Made by a program: the position numbers and the translations under genes
Notes under the pieces: model-generated
What the model was told of the DNA's origin: nothing
Database searches by the model: none
What the model saw: the letters and a program-made list of their open reading frames with translations, nothing else
Assembly: GCA_963831155.1 (NCBI GenBank)
Contig: CAWHOY010000008.1
Location: forward strand, 477,217-541,216
Length of the DNA: 64,000 nucleotides
Source: CAVRXQ01 sp963831155
Lineage (GTDB): Bacteria > Actinomycetota > Acidimicrobiia > Acidimicrobiales > Bog-793
Reading direction: 5' to 3'
In this document: positions 8,837 to 18,110 of the stretch, one piece after another
How positions within the stretch are numbered: position 1 is the first letter of the stretch
How the letters are laid out: every line of letters starts with the position of its first letter

Positions 8837-11800
8837 CTACGGATGCGTGGCGTGTTGGGGCGGTCGTTGTGCGAGGGCTTCAAGCACGAGCTCGATCGCT
8901 CGGTCGAGCTGAGGATCTCTGTCCGTGACCCAGTCCTCTGGGGATATGACTACCTCTTCGTCTGGGGCGACACCATGGTTTTCGACTTCCCATCCCGAGT
9001 CGTTGAACCAGAACGCGTACTCGGGCTGGGTCGTGATCGTCCCATCGGCGAGCTTCAGCTGAGGCGCGATCCCGATTACCCCGCCCCACGTGCGGGTGCC
9101 GACGACCGGTCCCAGGCGGAGCGACCTGAACGCCTGGGCAAAGATGTCGCCGTCCGAACCCGCCCACTCGTCGGCGATCGCCACCATCGGTCCGGCAATC
9201 GACGCCTCGGGATATCCCACCGCGGCGCGCCATCTGGAGATGTCTTCGCCGATACGCGGAATCGCGATCTTCGCGAGGAGAAGCGCGGAGACGTGCCCTC
9301 CCCCGTTGTGTCGGACATCGACGACGAGTGCGTCGCGCTCGCCTTCGGCGAGGTGGGCACGATGGAACTCGGAAAACCCGGGAGAGCCCATGTCAGGAAT
9401 GTGCACGTAGCCGACCCTGCCGTCGGTGCGCTCGTGAACGACGGCACGGTTCTTCTGGACCCATTCGCGATATCGGCCCGGTACCTCGCTCTTCAGGGCG
9501 CGCACGACCACGTGGCGTGGACTCGACTCGGTTCGCCCGGCAACGACGATCTCGACGTCCTGTCCCGCCTGATTGACGAGCGCAGATCCAGGCGGACGAT
9601 TGCGACTGAGCTGCTGTCCGTTGATCGCCAAGATGGCGTCGCCCTCGGTGATATTCGCACCGGGCTCTATGAGCGGGCTTGCCGAGTCCGGATCCCAACT
9701 ATCCGCCTTCACGATGTGACCAACGCGCCACGCCTCAGCGGTCGTGTCGAAATAGAAATCAGCTCCGAGCCTGCCCATCTGCCATTGCGGTGGCTGGCGT
9801 CGATCGCCTCCAAGCTCGTACGCGTGGCTCGTCCCGAGTTCGCCCTGCATCTCCCAGAGCAGATCTGAAAGTTCGGCACGAGTCGAGACACGCTCTACCA
9901 GCGGCAGGTACAGGACGAGGACTCGCGCCCAATCGATCCCCAAGAGTCCCGGATCCCAAAAGTGGTCGCGCTGGAGCCGCCACGCTTCTTTGAACATTTG
10001 CCTCCACTCCGCACCCGGGTCCACCTCGACGCGCACTCGGCTGAGGTCCAACCACCCGCTTTGTCGCCCTGGGTTATCGCGATCGGTGTCCTCAGGCGGT
10101 TTCTTGCCGGGGACCATCGCCCGCAGTCCTTTGGCGTTGCGTACGACGAGCGTCGAGCCATCTCTTGCGACCGAGAAATCGCGAACGTCAGAGAGGATGA
10201 CCTCATGACGTCGCTCGACGAGGTCATACGACTCGAGCGAGCGCCCACCACGTTGGTCGCGATTGGTCCAGTCCGTCCCGAGAGTGCCGCGAACCGGCTC
10301 AGCGAGCAACAACATCTTTTGCCCGATGATCTCGAGGCGCAGATACCGAGCCTCGGGTGCCTCGACGACTTGGACACGATCGGAGATGTCGGCGGAGTCG
10401 ATGCGAATGGACGGGACAAAATCGCGGTCACCTTCGGAAGCAGACTTTTCTTCGGTCGATCCCGAGCTGTCACTCTTCTCCGCTTGCGACATGCTTCGCG
10501 GCGGCGAACGAAGCGGCGATCGCTCGTCAGCGTGCAACGTCACGACGTAGGGTCGAACGCCCTTGGGGAAGCCATACGTGAAAACGACGCCGTCCGGAAC
10601 GGGGTCAAAGACGCGCTTCGACAAGAACGCCAACCACTTCCCGCTCGGATCGAAGCGCGGTTGGAAGTCAAAGAACTGCGGCGCGGTGACTTGGATCGGC
10701 GCGCCGCCGCTTGACGCGCAGATCCGAATCGAACTGGTGCGGTCGCTTTCGGGATAGGAGTACGCGACGTACGCGCTATCGGGCGACCAAGTGAGGTCGA
10801 CGATCCAACCTGCCGAACTTTCGTCGATCGTGTGCGCCGATCCGTCAGCCACGTCGACCACGACCAAACGCCGGTCGAGCGTGGCCAGTGCGAGCTTTGT
10901 CCCGTCGGGCGACGCTGCGAGATCGACCAGATTGGAAACTCCGTCGACCTGTAGAACCCGAGCCTCGCTGCCATCGACCGGGTACAGCTCGAGACGGTCT
11001 TCGCCCCCGTCGTCTGAAAGCGTCACGATGTCGCCGTCCTCGCCGCACCAGCGGCTCAGGCGATATCTGACGCCTTGAGGTTTGCCGAGCTGTCGGACGG
11101 CGCCTTCGAACAAGTCCATGACAACGGGCTTGGTCCGCACGGTGAGGACGATCGAGCGACCGTGTGGGCTGACCGACAAGCCGGTCAAATTCGCCTCGGC
11201 GTCGACGAAACGCCGGGAGCGTTGGGGACGCGAGCCATTTTGCACAATCTCGATCCGCGACGTTTGATCGGCGCTCGGATCGAACAACCAGATGTCGGCA
11301 CCTTGCTGGTAAACGATGCGCCGTCCGTCGGTCGAGGCCCATCTCGCAAAGAAGTCGTCATGGCGTGTGTGCTGAACAAGATCTGACCCCGAGAGGGTCG
11401 CCGAGTACAGATTGGAGATGCCGCCGTGATCCGAAAGGAAATAGACCCGCCCGTGGACGAGCATCGGACAAACGAGGTTCCCGGCAAGATCGGTGAACAG
11501 CTGCCGCCAGCTCGCGCCCTCGTCGGCGCGCGCCCATACCTGTCCCGCCGTGCCCCCCCGATACCGCTTCCACCACGCTGGATCGCCGCCGTTGCGCCCA
11601 AGAACCATGGCGCCACCAGCACCGAAACCGAGCGCGCTCACAGGCCCATAAGGCAAACGCTCCGGCGGCGCGCCATCGAGCGGAATCGAATATGCCCAGG
11701 TGCGATCGCCACCGTGACGCCCCGAACGACTGATAAAGGGTTGGTCGTAAGCGCTCGTCGCGCACACGTTGCCCTCGGGCGTCCATCCGGCGACGGTTTC

Positions 11801-12118
11801 GATGCCGAGATACGTAAGACGCGCGAGCGAGCCACCCGAAGCCGAGACGCAGTACGCCTCTTTGTCGCCCGACTCCTGACCGACAAAGGCGATCAATGTG
11901 CCGTCGGGTGAATAGGCCGGGTTCGAGATGTCTGAGACGCTGACGGTCAATCTCGACGCTGCCCCGCCGATCGCGTCGACGACCCAAAGATCGTCCTCGG
12001 AGACGAAACAGACTCGATCACCGAAGATCGTCGGGTGATGCAGGTAGCCGCGGAGCCGGTCCGGCCATCCCGCTGTGTCGGTCGCTCGAAACGCTGAATC
12101 GCGTTGCAATTCGGACAT
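8837..12118 (-). CDS. Tricorn protease
   Basis: This protein of about 1093 residues has the tricorn layout. Two beta-propellers cover roughly residues 20-560, with repeated PxxSPDGxxIAF-type blades. A linker and the core C1 region follow near 700-760, then a PDZ domain near 770-860, and an S41-type serine protease domain to the end. The active-site stretch IADEWAGSDGDIFAQAF near residue 985 matches the tricorn nucleophile context, followed by GTRTWGG. Tricorn degrades peptides released by the proteasome or other proteases in the cytoplasm. The ATG at 12118 (MSELQRD) is preferred over one 18 bp upstream. The gene appears intact. Confidence 0.92.
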   Translation of the reverse strand: MSELQRDSAFRATDTAGWPDRLRGYLHHPTIFGDRVCFVSEDDLWVVDAIGGAASRLTVSVSDISNPAYSPDGTLIAFVGQESGDKEAYCVSASGGSLARLTYLGIETVAGWTPEGNVCATSAYDQPFISRSGRHGGDRTWAYSIPLDGAPPERLPYGPVSALGFGAGGAMVLGRNGGDPAWWKRYRGGTAGQVWARADEGASWRQLFTDLAGNLVCPMLVHGRVYFLSDHGGISNLYSATLSGSDLVQHTRHDDFFARWASTDGRRIVYQQGADIWLFDPSADQTSRIEIVQNGSRPQRSRRFVDAEANLTGLSVSPHGRSIVLTVRTKPVVMDLFEGAVRQLGKPQGVRYRLSRWCGEDGDIVTLSDDGGEDRLELYPVDGSEARVLQVDGVSNLVDLAASPDGTKLALATLDRRLVVVDVADGSAHTIDESSAGWIVDLTWSPDSAYVAYSYPESDRTSSIRICASSGGAPIQVTAPQFFDFQPRFDPSGKWLAFLSKRVFDPVPDGVVFTYGFPKGVRPYVVTLHADERSPLRSPPRSMSQAEKSDSSGSTEEKSASEGDRDFVPSIRIDSADISDRVQVVEAPEARYLRLEIIGQKMLLLAEPVRGTLGTDWTNRDQRGGRSLESYDLVERRHEVILSDVRDFSVARDGSTLVVRNAKGLRAMVPGKKPPEDTDRDNPGRQSGWLDLSRVRVEVDPGAEWRQMFKEAWRLQRDHFWDPGLLGIDWARVLVLYLPLVERVSTRAELSDLLWEMQGELGTSHAYELGGDRRQPPQWQMGRLGADFYFDTTAEAWRVGHIVKADSWDPDSASPLIEPGANITEGDAILAINGQQLSRNRPPGSALVNQAGQDVEIVVAGRTESSPRHVVVRALKSEVPGRYREWVQKNRAVVHERTDGRVGYVHIPDMGSPGFSEFHRAHLAEGERDALVVDVRHNGGGHVSALLLAKIAIPRIGEDISRWRAAVGYPEASIAGPMVAIADEWAGSDGDIFAQAFRSLRLGPVVGTRTWGGVIGIAPQLKLADGTITTQPEYAFWFNDSGWEVENHGVAPDEEVVISPEDWVTDRDPQLDRAIELVLEALAQRPPQHATHP

Positions 12119-12171
12119 ACGCACGACGCTAACCACCTGTTTTCCTGGGTGTCAGAGCGTTACCGGCGTCC

Positions 12172-12481
12172 ATCGAGCGAACCTTGAGCTCCGGTTGGCA
12201 GGGGAACCCGTCGTCGTCCTGATTGGGCTGCACTCGGGAAACGCGAAGGTTGACGCAGGTGACTTTTTCGGGCGCACCGTTGTCGTCGCCGCACGCATCG
12301 CGGAAGCCGCCGCTGGCGGGAGATCTTGGCGTCTCAGGCGGTCGAGGACGGTTTGAACGGAGCGTTCCCAGTCGGCACGTCGCGATCGATCTCAGCGAAG
12401 GGAATCGCCGGTCGACTCAACGTCTTCCCGGTGGTCTGGACATATCTCTCTAAGGGGATGGTCAGTCCTCGACGGGTATAA
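12172..12481 (+). pseudogene. Fragment of class III adenylate/guanylate cyclase (frameshifted)
   Basis: In one frame to about 12319 the sequence reads IGLHSGNAKVDAGDFFGRTV then AARIAEAAAGG, the second half of a class III cyclase catalytic domain. The reading then moves to another frame, giving EILASQAVEDGLNGAFPVGT and KGIAGRLNVFPVVW, the usual cyclase C-terminus. The 5' half of the domain is absent. The rest of 12119-12599 has no other gene. Confidence 0.7.
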
Positions 12482-12599
12482 CCGACACGAACCGGCGTTC
12501 TGTGGCGCGAAAGACCTCAGGTCGCTCTCGGCATTATGGGGTGGTCTGGGCTGGCACCGTCTAGGTGGGTCCGCCGGGCCGCCTCTTATCCTCTTGGGG

Positions 12600-13415
12600 A
12601 TGGATCGCTCTCCACCGGAGATCGTGCGGCACTACGAGATGATCGAAGAAGGCCGTCGTATCACCGAGGGTCTGGGGCAGTTAGAGCTGCTCCGGACGCA
12701 GGAGGTGCTTGGCCGGTATTTGCCGGCCACTCCGAGCGCGATCCTCGATATCGGCGGTGCCACGGGAGTTCACGCTTCGTGGCTCGCTTCCCAGCGACAC
12801 AGCATTCATGTCGTGGACCCGATGCCCCAGCACATAGAAGCCGCCTCGCGCCTAGAAGGATCGCCAGGTCGCATTACTGCCGAACTTGGTGACGCCAGGG
12901 ACCTACCAGTTGCCGACGATGCGTTCGACGCTGTCCTGCTTTTTGGCCCCCTCTATCACCTCGTCGAGCGTGACGATCGGCTCCTAGCCTGGGCCGAGGC
13001 CAAGCGTGTCGTTCGTTCCGGAGGGTTCATCTTCGCTGCGGCTATCTCTCGGTTCGCCTCGCTGTTCGACGGCCTTGCTCGTGGTTATCTCTTCGATCCG
13101 GAGTTCAGGCAGATCGTCGAACGCGACCTGCGTGAAGGGCAGCACCGGAACCCCAGAGATACTCCGCATTGGTTCACGACGGCGTACTTCCACCACCCCG
13201 ATGACCTCAGAGAAGAGGCCGAGACCGCCGGTGTCCAAGTGGTCGAAGTGGTGGGGGTCGAAGGCTTGGCGAGTTGGCTCCCTCAGCTCAACGAGCGCTG
13301 GTCCACACCCGAGGAAAGGGAGGCGATCCTCTTCTCGGCACGCTCCGTAGAATCAGAGCCGTCGCTCATTGGGCTGAGTGCTCACCTGATCGCCGTAACG
13401 CGCACGAACCGTTAG
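12600..13415 (+). CDS. Class I SAM-dependent methyltransferase
   Basis: This 271-residue protein has motif I ILDIGGATGVHASWLA near residue 50, an acidic strand end (HVVDPMP), and LGDARDLPVADDAFDAVLLFG followed by LYHLVE as motifs III-IV. The ATG at 12600 is preferred over a TTG two codons upstream. It belongs to the large group of methyltransferases often found as antibiotic-tailoring or resistance genes; the acceptor is unknown. It appears intact and stands alone in this orientation before the convergent PPOX gene. Confidence 0.8.
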   Translation: MDRSPPEIVRHYEMIEEGRRITEGLGQLELLRTQEVLGRYLPATPSAILDIGGATGVHASWLASQRHSIHVVDPMPQHIEAASRLEGSPGRITAELGDARDLPVADDAFDAVLLFGPLYHLVERDDRLLAWAEAKRVVRSGGFIFAAAISRFASLFDGLARGYLFDPEFRQIVERDLREGQHRNPRDTPHWFTTAYFHHPDDLREEAETAGVQVVEVVGVEGLASWLPQLNERWSTPEEREAILFSARSVESEPSLIGLSAHLIAVTRTNR

Positions 13416-13465
13416 CTCATCGTGCTGTCGCGGGGACGTGCCCGCGTCCCGGCGATATCGGGCAG

Positions 13466-13900
13466 TCAGTCGGAGGTTTTGCTCGGCACGAAGGACATGT
13501 CCCTCAGACGCAGTGGGTGTTCTGGCCTCAGACTGACAAGCCTCGTCGTTCCGTCATCGAAGGCATCGCGAAAGCGGCTGTCCCACCGTTCGAAGTCAGG
13601 CCCTAGGTACTTCGCAATCTTCCGTTTCGCGAGTTCGGCGTCAAGCGGATGAACGACTGCGCGCCCGACGACCGTTAAGGCGAGGACTTCCCCAGTCCCA
13701 AGGTCGCACGTGTCGATGCTCATCGCGACGCGGGAGTCGTTCGAGAGCAACTCACCGAGGCGCGAGTATGAGGAGCCTGTCAACCACCAGAACGTTCCGT
13801 CCTCATAGAGGAACCAGATCGGCCGAACCGTTGGTCCATGCGGACCGTTCACCGCCAATCGCGCAACGAGCGGACGGGAAAGAAACTCATCAACGTCCAT
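13466..13900 (-). CDS. Pyridoxamine-5'-phosphate-oxidase-fold (PPOX) flavoprotein
   Basis: A split-barrel flavin-binding protein of about 144 residues: MDVDEFLSRPLVARLAVNG, then PTVRPIWFLYEDGTFWWLTG, typical strands of the PPOX/F420-binding fold, and a late VVGRAVVHPLD strand. The start at 13900 is chosen because the 46 residues upstream are low-complexity and lie in the spacer to the divergent kinase gene. An FMN- or F420-dependent oxidoreductase is likely; the substrate is unknown. Confidence 0.75.
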   Translation of the reverse strand: MDVDEFLSRPLVARLAVNGPHGPTVRPIWFLYEDGTFWWLTGSSYSRLGELLSNDSRVAMSIDTCDLGTGEVLALTVVGRAVVHPLDAELAKRKIAKYLGPDFERWDSRFRDAFDDGTTRLVSLRPEHPLRLRDMSFVPSKTSD

Positions 13901-13953
13901 GGCGATGACCGTAGCGGTGGCGAAACCGGCGTTCAGGGGCGCGCCGGAGGAAG

Positions 13954-14832
13954 ATGGTGTCGATGTCCTCTCGCGCTCTCCCGGATCGTCTCGTTGCAGA
14001 AGTTGAGAAATCGGGATACGGCGAGTGGCTAGAAGCACTGCCGACGCTCATCGACAAGATCGAAACTTCCTGGTCGCTTGAGGTGGGTGAGCCATTTCAG
14101 CCAGGCGGCCAGACCGCTTGGGTAGCTCCAGTTCGCGACGCAAACCGCACTGAACTGGTTCTGAAGGTGGTGCGTCGTCACTGGGAAGCCGAGAACGAAC
14201 CCGAAGGACTGCACGAGTGGGACGGGAACGGCGCTATCCAGCTGCATCGCTCGGAGAGGTTCGATGGCTCGGTCGCGATGCTTCTCGAGCGATGCGCGCC
14301 AGGAACCCCCTTGTCAACCCGACCTGAGACGGATCAAGACATCGTCATCGCTGTCCTTCTACGTCGTCTCTGGATCGAGCCGGTTTCGGACTGTTTTCGT
14401 CCGCTCAAGTTCATGTGCGACCGCTGGGCCGACGGGTTCGAACGGAAGCTCGCATCCGGCAGAGTGCGGATTGATGACGGGCTCGCGCGCGAAGGCATTG
14501 CGCTTTTTCGTGCACTACCCGAGAGCGCTGTGCTGAAGGTGCTGCTGTGTACGGACTTGCACGCAGAGAACGTGTTGGCGGCGGAAAGGGAACCCTGGCT
14601 CGTCATCGATCCGAAGCCATTCGTCGGCGATCCGAGCTACGACGTGCTCCAGCACTTGCTCAATTGTCCCGAGCGACTGCGATCCGATCCAGGCGGTCTC
14701 GTGCAGCGGATGGCAGACCTCGTTGGTCTTGACGCAGACCGCATTCTTCTTTGGCTGTTCGCTCGGTGTGTTCAGGAGTCGCCTGAAAGACCTGAACTCG
14801 TCGAGGTCGCTCGTGACATTGCCCCTGCATAA
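13954..14832 (+). CDS. Aminoglycoside 6-phosphotransferase-like kinase (APH(6) family)
   Basis: This 292-residue protein matches the streptomycin-6-kinase family. ELVLKVVRRH carries the ATP-binding lysine, LLCTDLHAENVLAAE contains the catalytic aspartate and the downstream asparagine, and LVIDPKPFVGDPSYDVLQHL contains the metal-binding aspartate. The family phosphorylates the 6-OH of streptomycin; whether this protein does so cannot be read from sequence. A GGAGGAAG Shine-Dalgarno precedes the ATG at 13954. It is divergent from the PPOX gene, 53 bp apart. Confidence 0.82.
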   Translation: MVSMSSRALPDRLVAEVEKSGYGEWLEALPTLIDKIETSWSLEVGEPFQPGGQTAWVAPVRDANRTELVLKVVRRHWEAENEPEGLHEWDGNGAIQLHRSERFDGSVAMLLERCAPGTPLSTRPETDQDIVIAVLLRRLWIEPVSDCFRPLKFMCDRWADGFERKLASGRVRIDDGLAREGIALFRALPESAVLKVLLCTDLHAENVLAAEREPWLVIDPKPFVGDPSYDVLQHLLNCPERLRSDPGGLVQRMADLVGLDADRILLWLFARCVQESPERPELVEVARDIAPA

Positions 14833-15071
14833 CCGGCGTTTCGGGGCATCATGGGTCGCTGCTCGGTTGAACATTTAGTGACACCCACCGAAGGCACGCT
14901 GCGAGTGAGAGCGGATCCAGGTTGGGGTTCGCGTCGAAGGACCGACTTCAACAATCTTCGACTGGCGGCTTCAGCCTTGGGGTCGTACGAGCTTCGACTT
15001 CGACGAGGTGCACGCGATTGAATGTCACGCGCCACGTCGTAAGGCGATTCGGAGCGTCTAGGAGGAATCCA

Positions 15072-15704
15072 GTGGTCGAGGCGAAGCAAGGACAGGGCCC
15101 AAAGACGCACCACGTGCCGATTGGGGTGCTGGCGGTCGGCGTGTCATCGCTGGCTGCGGTGGTCATCGTCTTGTCGGGCGTCATCCCGGCAGGGGCGGTG
15201 TCCAGCCGGAAGGCATCTGGGGGCAACGGATCCTCCAGCACGATCGTGTCCGGCTACGAGGGCTACTGCGCGCTGCTCAAGTCCGGGTCGGTGAAGTGCT
15301 GGGGTGACAACTCCTATGACCAGCTGGGCGACGGCACGAACGCGTTGCCGACCAAAGTGCCCGTCAGCGTGAAGGGGGTCTCCGGCGCGACCGAGATCGT
15401 GTCCGGCTACGAGGGCTACTGCGCGCTGCTCAAGTCCGGGTCGGTGAAGTGCTGGGGTGACAACTCCTATGACCAGCTCGGCGACGGCACGAACGCGTTG
15501 CCGACCAAAGTGCCCGTCAGCGTGAAGGGGGTCTCCGACGCGACCGAGATTGTGTCCGGCTACGAGGGCTACTGCGCGCTGCTCAAGTCCGGGTCGGTGA
15601 AGTGCTGGGGTGACAACTCCTATGACCAGCTCGGCGACGGCACGAACGCGTTGCCGACCAAAGTGCCCGTCAGCGTGAAGGGTTTGACGGGAGTCTCTCC
15701 CTAA
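15072..15704 (+). CDS. Secreted RCC1-repeat protein
   Basis: A strong AGGAGGAA Shine-Dalgarno at about 15060-15067 points to the GTG at 15072 (210 residues). An N-terminal hydrophobic segment (VGVSSLAAVVIVLSGVIPAGA) acts as signal peptide or anchor. Three 51-residue RCC1-type repeats follow, each containing CALLKSGSVKCWGDN and GQLGDG-like YDQLGDGT. A full RCC1 propeller needs about seven blades, so three suggests contraction of the array or assembly with other chains. The function is unknown. Confidence 0.75.
   Translation: MVEAKQGQGPKTHHVPIGVLAVGVSSLAAVVIVLSGVIPAGAVSSRKASGGNGSSSTIVSGYEGYCALLKSGSVKCWGDNSYDQLGDGTNALPTKVPVSVKGVSGATEIVSGYEGYCALLKSGSVKCWGDNSYDQLGDGTNALPTKVPVSVKGVSDATEIVSGYEGYCALLKSGSVKCWGDNSYDQLGDGTNALPTKVPVSVKGLTGVSP
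15243..15686 (+). repeat. Three tandem 153-bp repeats (RCC1 units)
   Basis: Units start at 15243, 15396 and 15549, a period of exactly 153 bp (51 codons). They are nearly identical at DNA level, with only a few single-base changes. The third loses identity after the VSVKG codons. Such identity implies recent duplication or ongoing homogenisation, and such arrays can be miscounted in assembly. Confidence 0.9.
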
Positions 15705-15921
15705 CAGCACCCGCACCCGCGAACCGCTTGGGTTTCTATGGCCAACTCTGCAAGAACGTCACCGGCCCGGCGATTAGGGATAGGCGCCTCCATCCGTAAC
15801 AGGACGCCATGGACCGGTTCGGTCGGCCGCCAAGCGACGGCTGCTTAACAGCTATCGGGGCCGTGCACTGTGCTACGCCGGAGAAAGGCACGTCGATGGC
15901 GAGCGTCGACGGCTCACTCAG

Positions 15922-17190
15922 TTGGTGTCCGGGATGCCTTACATCTGGACTCTTCCAGTTAGCGTCGAACCGTTCGCGTGGGCGACGGCCGCCGACGAGT
16001 GGCTTCACTGCTTGTCGGGCTGTGCTGCCGAACGGGACGGGGGCATCCGAGTCGCCGGCCACAGATTCGACGAAACGACACGGCCCTTTATTGAGGTACT
16101 GGGAGATCGTCCGGGCGGGGAGCGTTCCAGCACTCTGTTACTTCTGCTCCCGGATAACGAGGGCGTCGCCGTGTACCTGGGCGGGCGCGCCGAGGGCATC
16201 GACGACGAGATCGCCGAGGCATGGGCAGCGGCGGTCGCGTGCGCGACCAATCGCCTGGGGCAGATAACCGAGCACTTCGAGTGGAGTGCGATCATCGGCG
16301 CACGAGGGGAGGGACGGAGCGGCGGTCGCTTCGCTCTGGGTCACCGATTCGAAATCGGAGCGTTCGAGCTATCACCTGCTGGTCGCCCACTCACACAGGT
16401 GAATCGCAATATCGTCGCGCCGTCGCTGAACTCGGCAAGCACCCATCACTCATGGCCAGTCGTGGTTCGCGGTCGTCACTCAGGATTCAACTGGGCCGCA
16501 GCCAACAAGCGAGCAGCATTCGATCTGCGCCGGCTCTGCGCGTTGCTTTCGCTGGACGTGGAGTACCACACCTGGTCTGTTCTCGAAGCTCCCGTGCCAC
16601 TCGCGTGGGGCGAACGGTGCGTGCCTGAGCGCGGTTATCCCTTCTACTCCGCTTCGCCAAGGGGAACCTTTGCGGAACCTCCGAGCGAACCCGAGAGTCT
16701 GTGGGAACCCTCGGGTTGGTTGCCCCAGGCCTGGGTCGTAATGATGCAGCGCCCCTGGCTGGCTAACGCCGTCGTCATGCACCACGAGGGACAGCTCACC
16801 GACGAAGAGCACCCTTCGCTGGCGCACGTCGCGTACGTCAGCGCGGTCGAAGCGATCTCAAATCACCTCTTCGACGAGGAGCGCTGCGAGCAGTGCGGAG
16901 CGCACCTGAATGTCGCGGCGCGATTTCGCGCGACTCTCCAGCTCGTACTCGACCCCGTTCAGGCGGCGCGTCTGGCGGCTTCCTACGGCAACCGTTCGAC
17001 GAGCGTTCACCAGGGTCGCCTTCATGGGAGCGACAACGCGCCCGGGTTTTTTGGCTTCGCCTGGAACGACCCGCAGCGAGATTTCGATTACCAGGTGGTC
17101 CTCGGAATGCGCTCTGCTAGCAGGGCCCTGCTTGTGCTCGCGTTACAGGGAGGCTTACCAGCGCGCACGCGTTTCTCGCCAGCAGAATAA
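15922..17190 (+). CDS. HEPN-like protein with an R-x4-H motif
   Basis: This protein of about 420 residues has no family I can name over its N-terminal 300 residues. The C-terminal part has the look of an Apea-like HEPN domain: a helix with SLAHVAYVSAVEAISNHL, a CEQCGAH pair, then GNRSTSVHQGR near residue 357, which fits the R-x4-6-H ribonuclease signature of HEPN toxins. HEPN RNases act in abortive infection and toxin-antitoxin systems, and the island setting with Hachiman-like and OLD-like genes fits. Possible starts are TTG 15922, GTG 15925 and ATG 15934, none with a clear Shine-Dalgarno. The RNase role is inferred. Confidence 0.6.
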   Translation: MVSGMPYIWTLPVSVEPFAWATAADEWLHCLSGCAAERDGGIRVAGHRFDETTRPFIEVLGDRPGGERSSTLLLLLPDNEGVAVYLGGRAEGIDDEIAEAWAAAVACATNRLGQITEHFEWSAIIGARGEGRSGGRFALGHRFEIGAFELSPAGRPLTQVNRNIVAPSLNSASTHHSWPVVVRGRHSGFNWAAANKRAAFDLRRLCALLSLDVEYHTWSVLEAPVPLAWGERCVPERGYPFYSASPRGTFAEPPSEPESLWEPSGWLPQAWVVMMQRPWLANAVVMHHEGQLTDEEHPSLAHVAYVSAVEAISNHLFDEERCEQCGAHLNVAARFRATLQLVLDPVQAARLAASYGNRSTSVHQGRLHGSDNAPGFFGFAWNDPQRDFDYQVVLGMRSASRALLVLALQGGLPARTRFSPAE

Positions 17191-17326
17191 TCGCGGCGGA
17201 GACAGCGGCCGACGCGTGGCAGAAGTGCCGAACGGCGTCGCACTCAGCCGGCGGTCTGGGACGCGCTGATGGACGGTCAAGTCCGCGCGTTTGGGGACGA
17301 TTTGCGACGACCTTGATAATGGTCAT

Positions 17327-17623
17327 ATGCCAACGGCCGAGGCCACATACGTGGAGCTTGTCGAGTTGGTGGAGCTTGCCCAAGCAAGTTCTCCTGTACG
17401 GATTCGCGTCGCGGTTGACGGTCGCGACGGGGCTGGCAAAACGACCTTTGCAGACAGGCTTGCGACCGTGGTGAGGGCGATGGGCCACGAGGTCTACCGA
17501 GCTGGTATCGACGATTGGCACCTTCCGGCAAAAGTCCGTTACCAACGAGGTCGCGAAAGTGCAGAGGGCTACTACCTCGACGCGTTCGACTTCGAGGGCG
17601 TCACACGCTCGTGGCTATTCGCT
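17327..17623 (+). pseudogene. Uridine-kinase-like P-loop protein, truncated
   Basis: From the ATG at 17327 the sequence reads as the first half of a uridine/phosphoribulokinase-type kinase: VAVDGRDGAGKTTFADRLA (Walker A), then IDDWHLP and YQRGRESAEGYYLDAFDF. Homology stops at about 17620. The frame continues to 17887 through sequence unlike any kinase, including the 132-bp repeat region. The lid and second half are missing, so catalysis is unlikely. Confidence 0.75.
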
Positions 17624-17653
17624 CGCCGACACGCCCCTACCGCCGGGTCTGCG

Positions 17654-17851
17654 CTAGAGAACTCCGGTACCCGATGGTGTTTCTCTCTGGGTGAAAGGTC
17701 CTCGACTTGTTGGCTCATCACCCCCGCCGTGCCCGACGGGAACCACGATGAAAAACGGTGCCTCTCCAATCGCCTCATAGGTTCCCTCGATGCCGTGGAG
17801 TCCCGTGAGCGCGGCGAGTGCGGCGTCGACGCTGCCGGTCGGGCCAATCAC
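17654..17851 (-). other. Possible fragment of an unrecognised protein
   Basis: On the minus strand a 65-codon frame with a protein-like composition reads IGPTGSVDAALAALTGLHGI, then FFIVVPVGHGGG. It has no start context and runs out of the neighbouring repeat. I do not recognise a family. It may be the end of a gene cut by the same event that truncated the kinase. Confidence 0.25.
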
Positions 17852-17870
17852 CGACCACAGAACGGGTGGT

Positions 17871-18003
17871 CATTACTACTTTCGTAACTACAACTGCGCG
17901 TAACTTCGCCAAACTTGATGGCTCGGAGCGGATGAGAGCTCCAGCTCCACGCTCCGACACGGACGAGGTGTCACGCCAAAGACGGTGGTGCTCGCCCTCA
18001 TAA
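17871..18003 (+). repeat. 132-bp element-end repeat, copy R1
   Basis: It begins CATTACTACTTTCGT, carries TAACTTCGCC and a TTGATGG block in the middle, and ends GTGCTCGCCCTCATAA. Two further copies lie at 20572-20703 and 61666-61797 in the same orientation. This is the most diverged of the three. The OLD-family gene starts 108 bp downstream. Confidence 0.85.
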
Positions 18004-18110
18004 TGCGAAGATTGCGATCGGCAGTTTGATCGTGAGGTTGGCGATTCGACCAGCCACCGCCAACCGGTCAGGCCCGTCCCCTGGAATCGTGAATCAGGCA
18101 TTCTGAAGGA

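Noticed and set aside
8843..9868. A long plus-strand frame opposite the tricorn gene
   Set aside because: Antisense shadow of a well-conserved protease domain; Arg/Asp-rich with no domain.
15243..15686. A CRISPR-like array
   Set aside because: The 153-bp units are in frame and encode RCC1 repeats, with no spacers. No other direct-repeat array with regular spacers was seen.
4818..15780. An integron gene-cassette array with attC sites
   Set aside because: Genes are in mixed orientation, several are long, no integron integrase with the extra domain is present, and the spacers lack paired R'/R'' core sites. The CCGGCG motif is reported separately.
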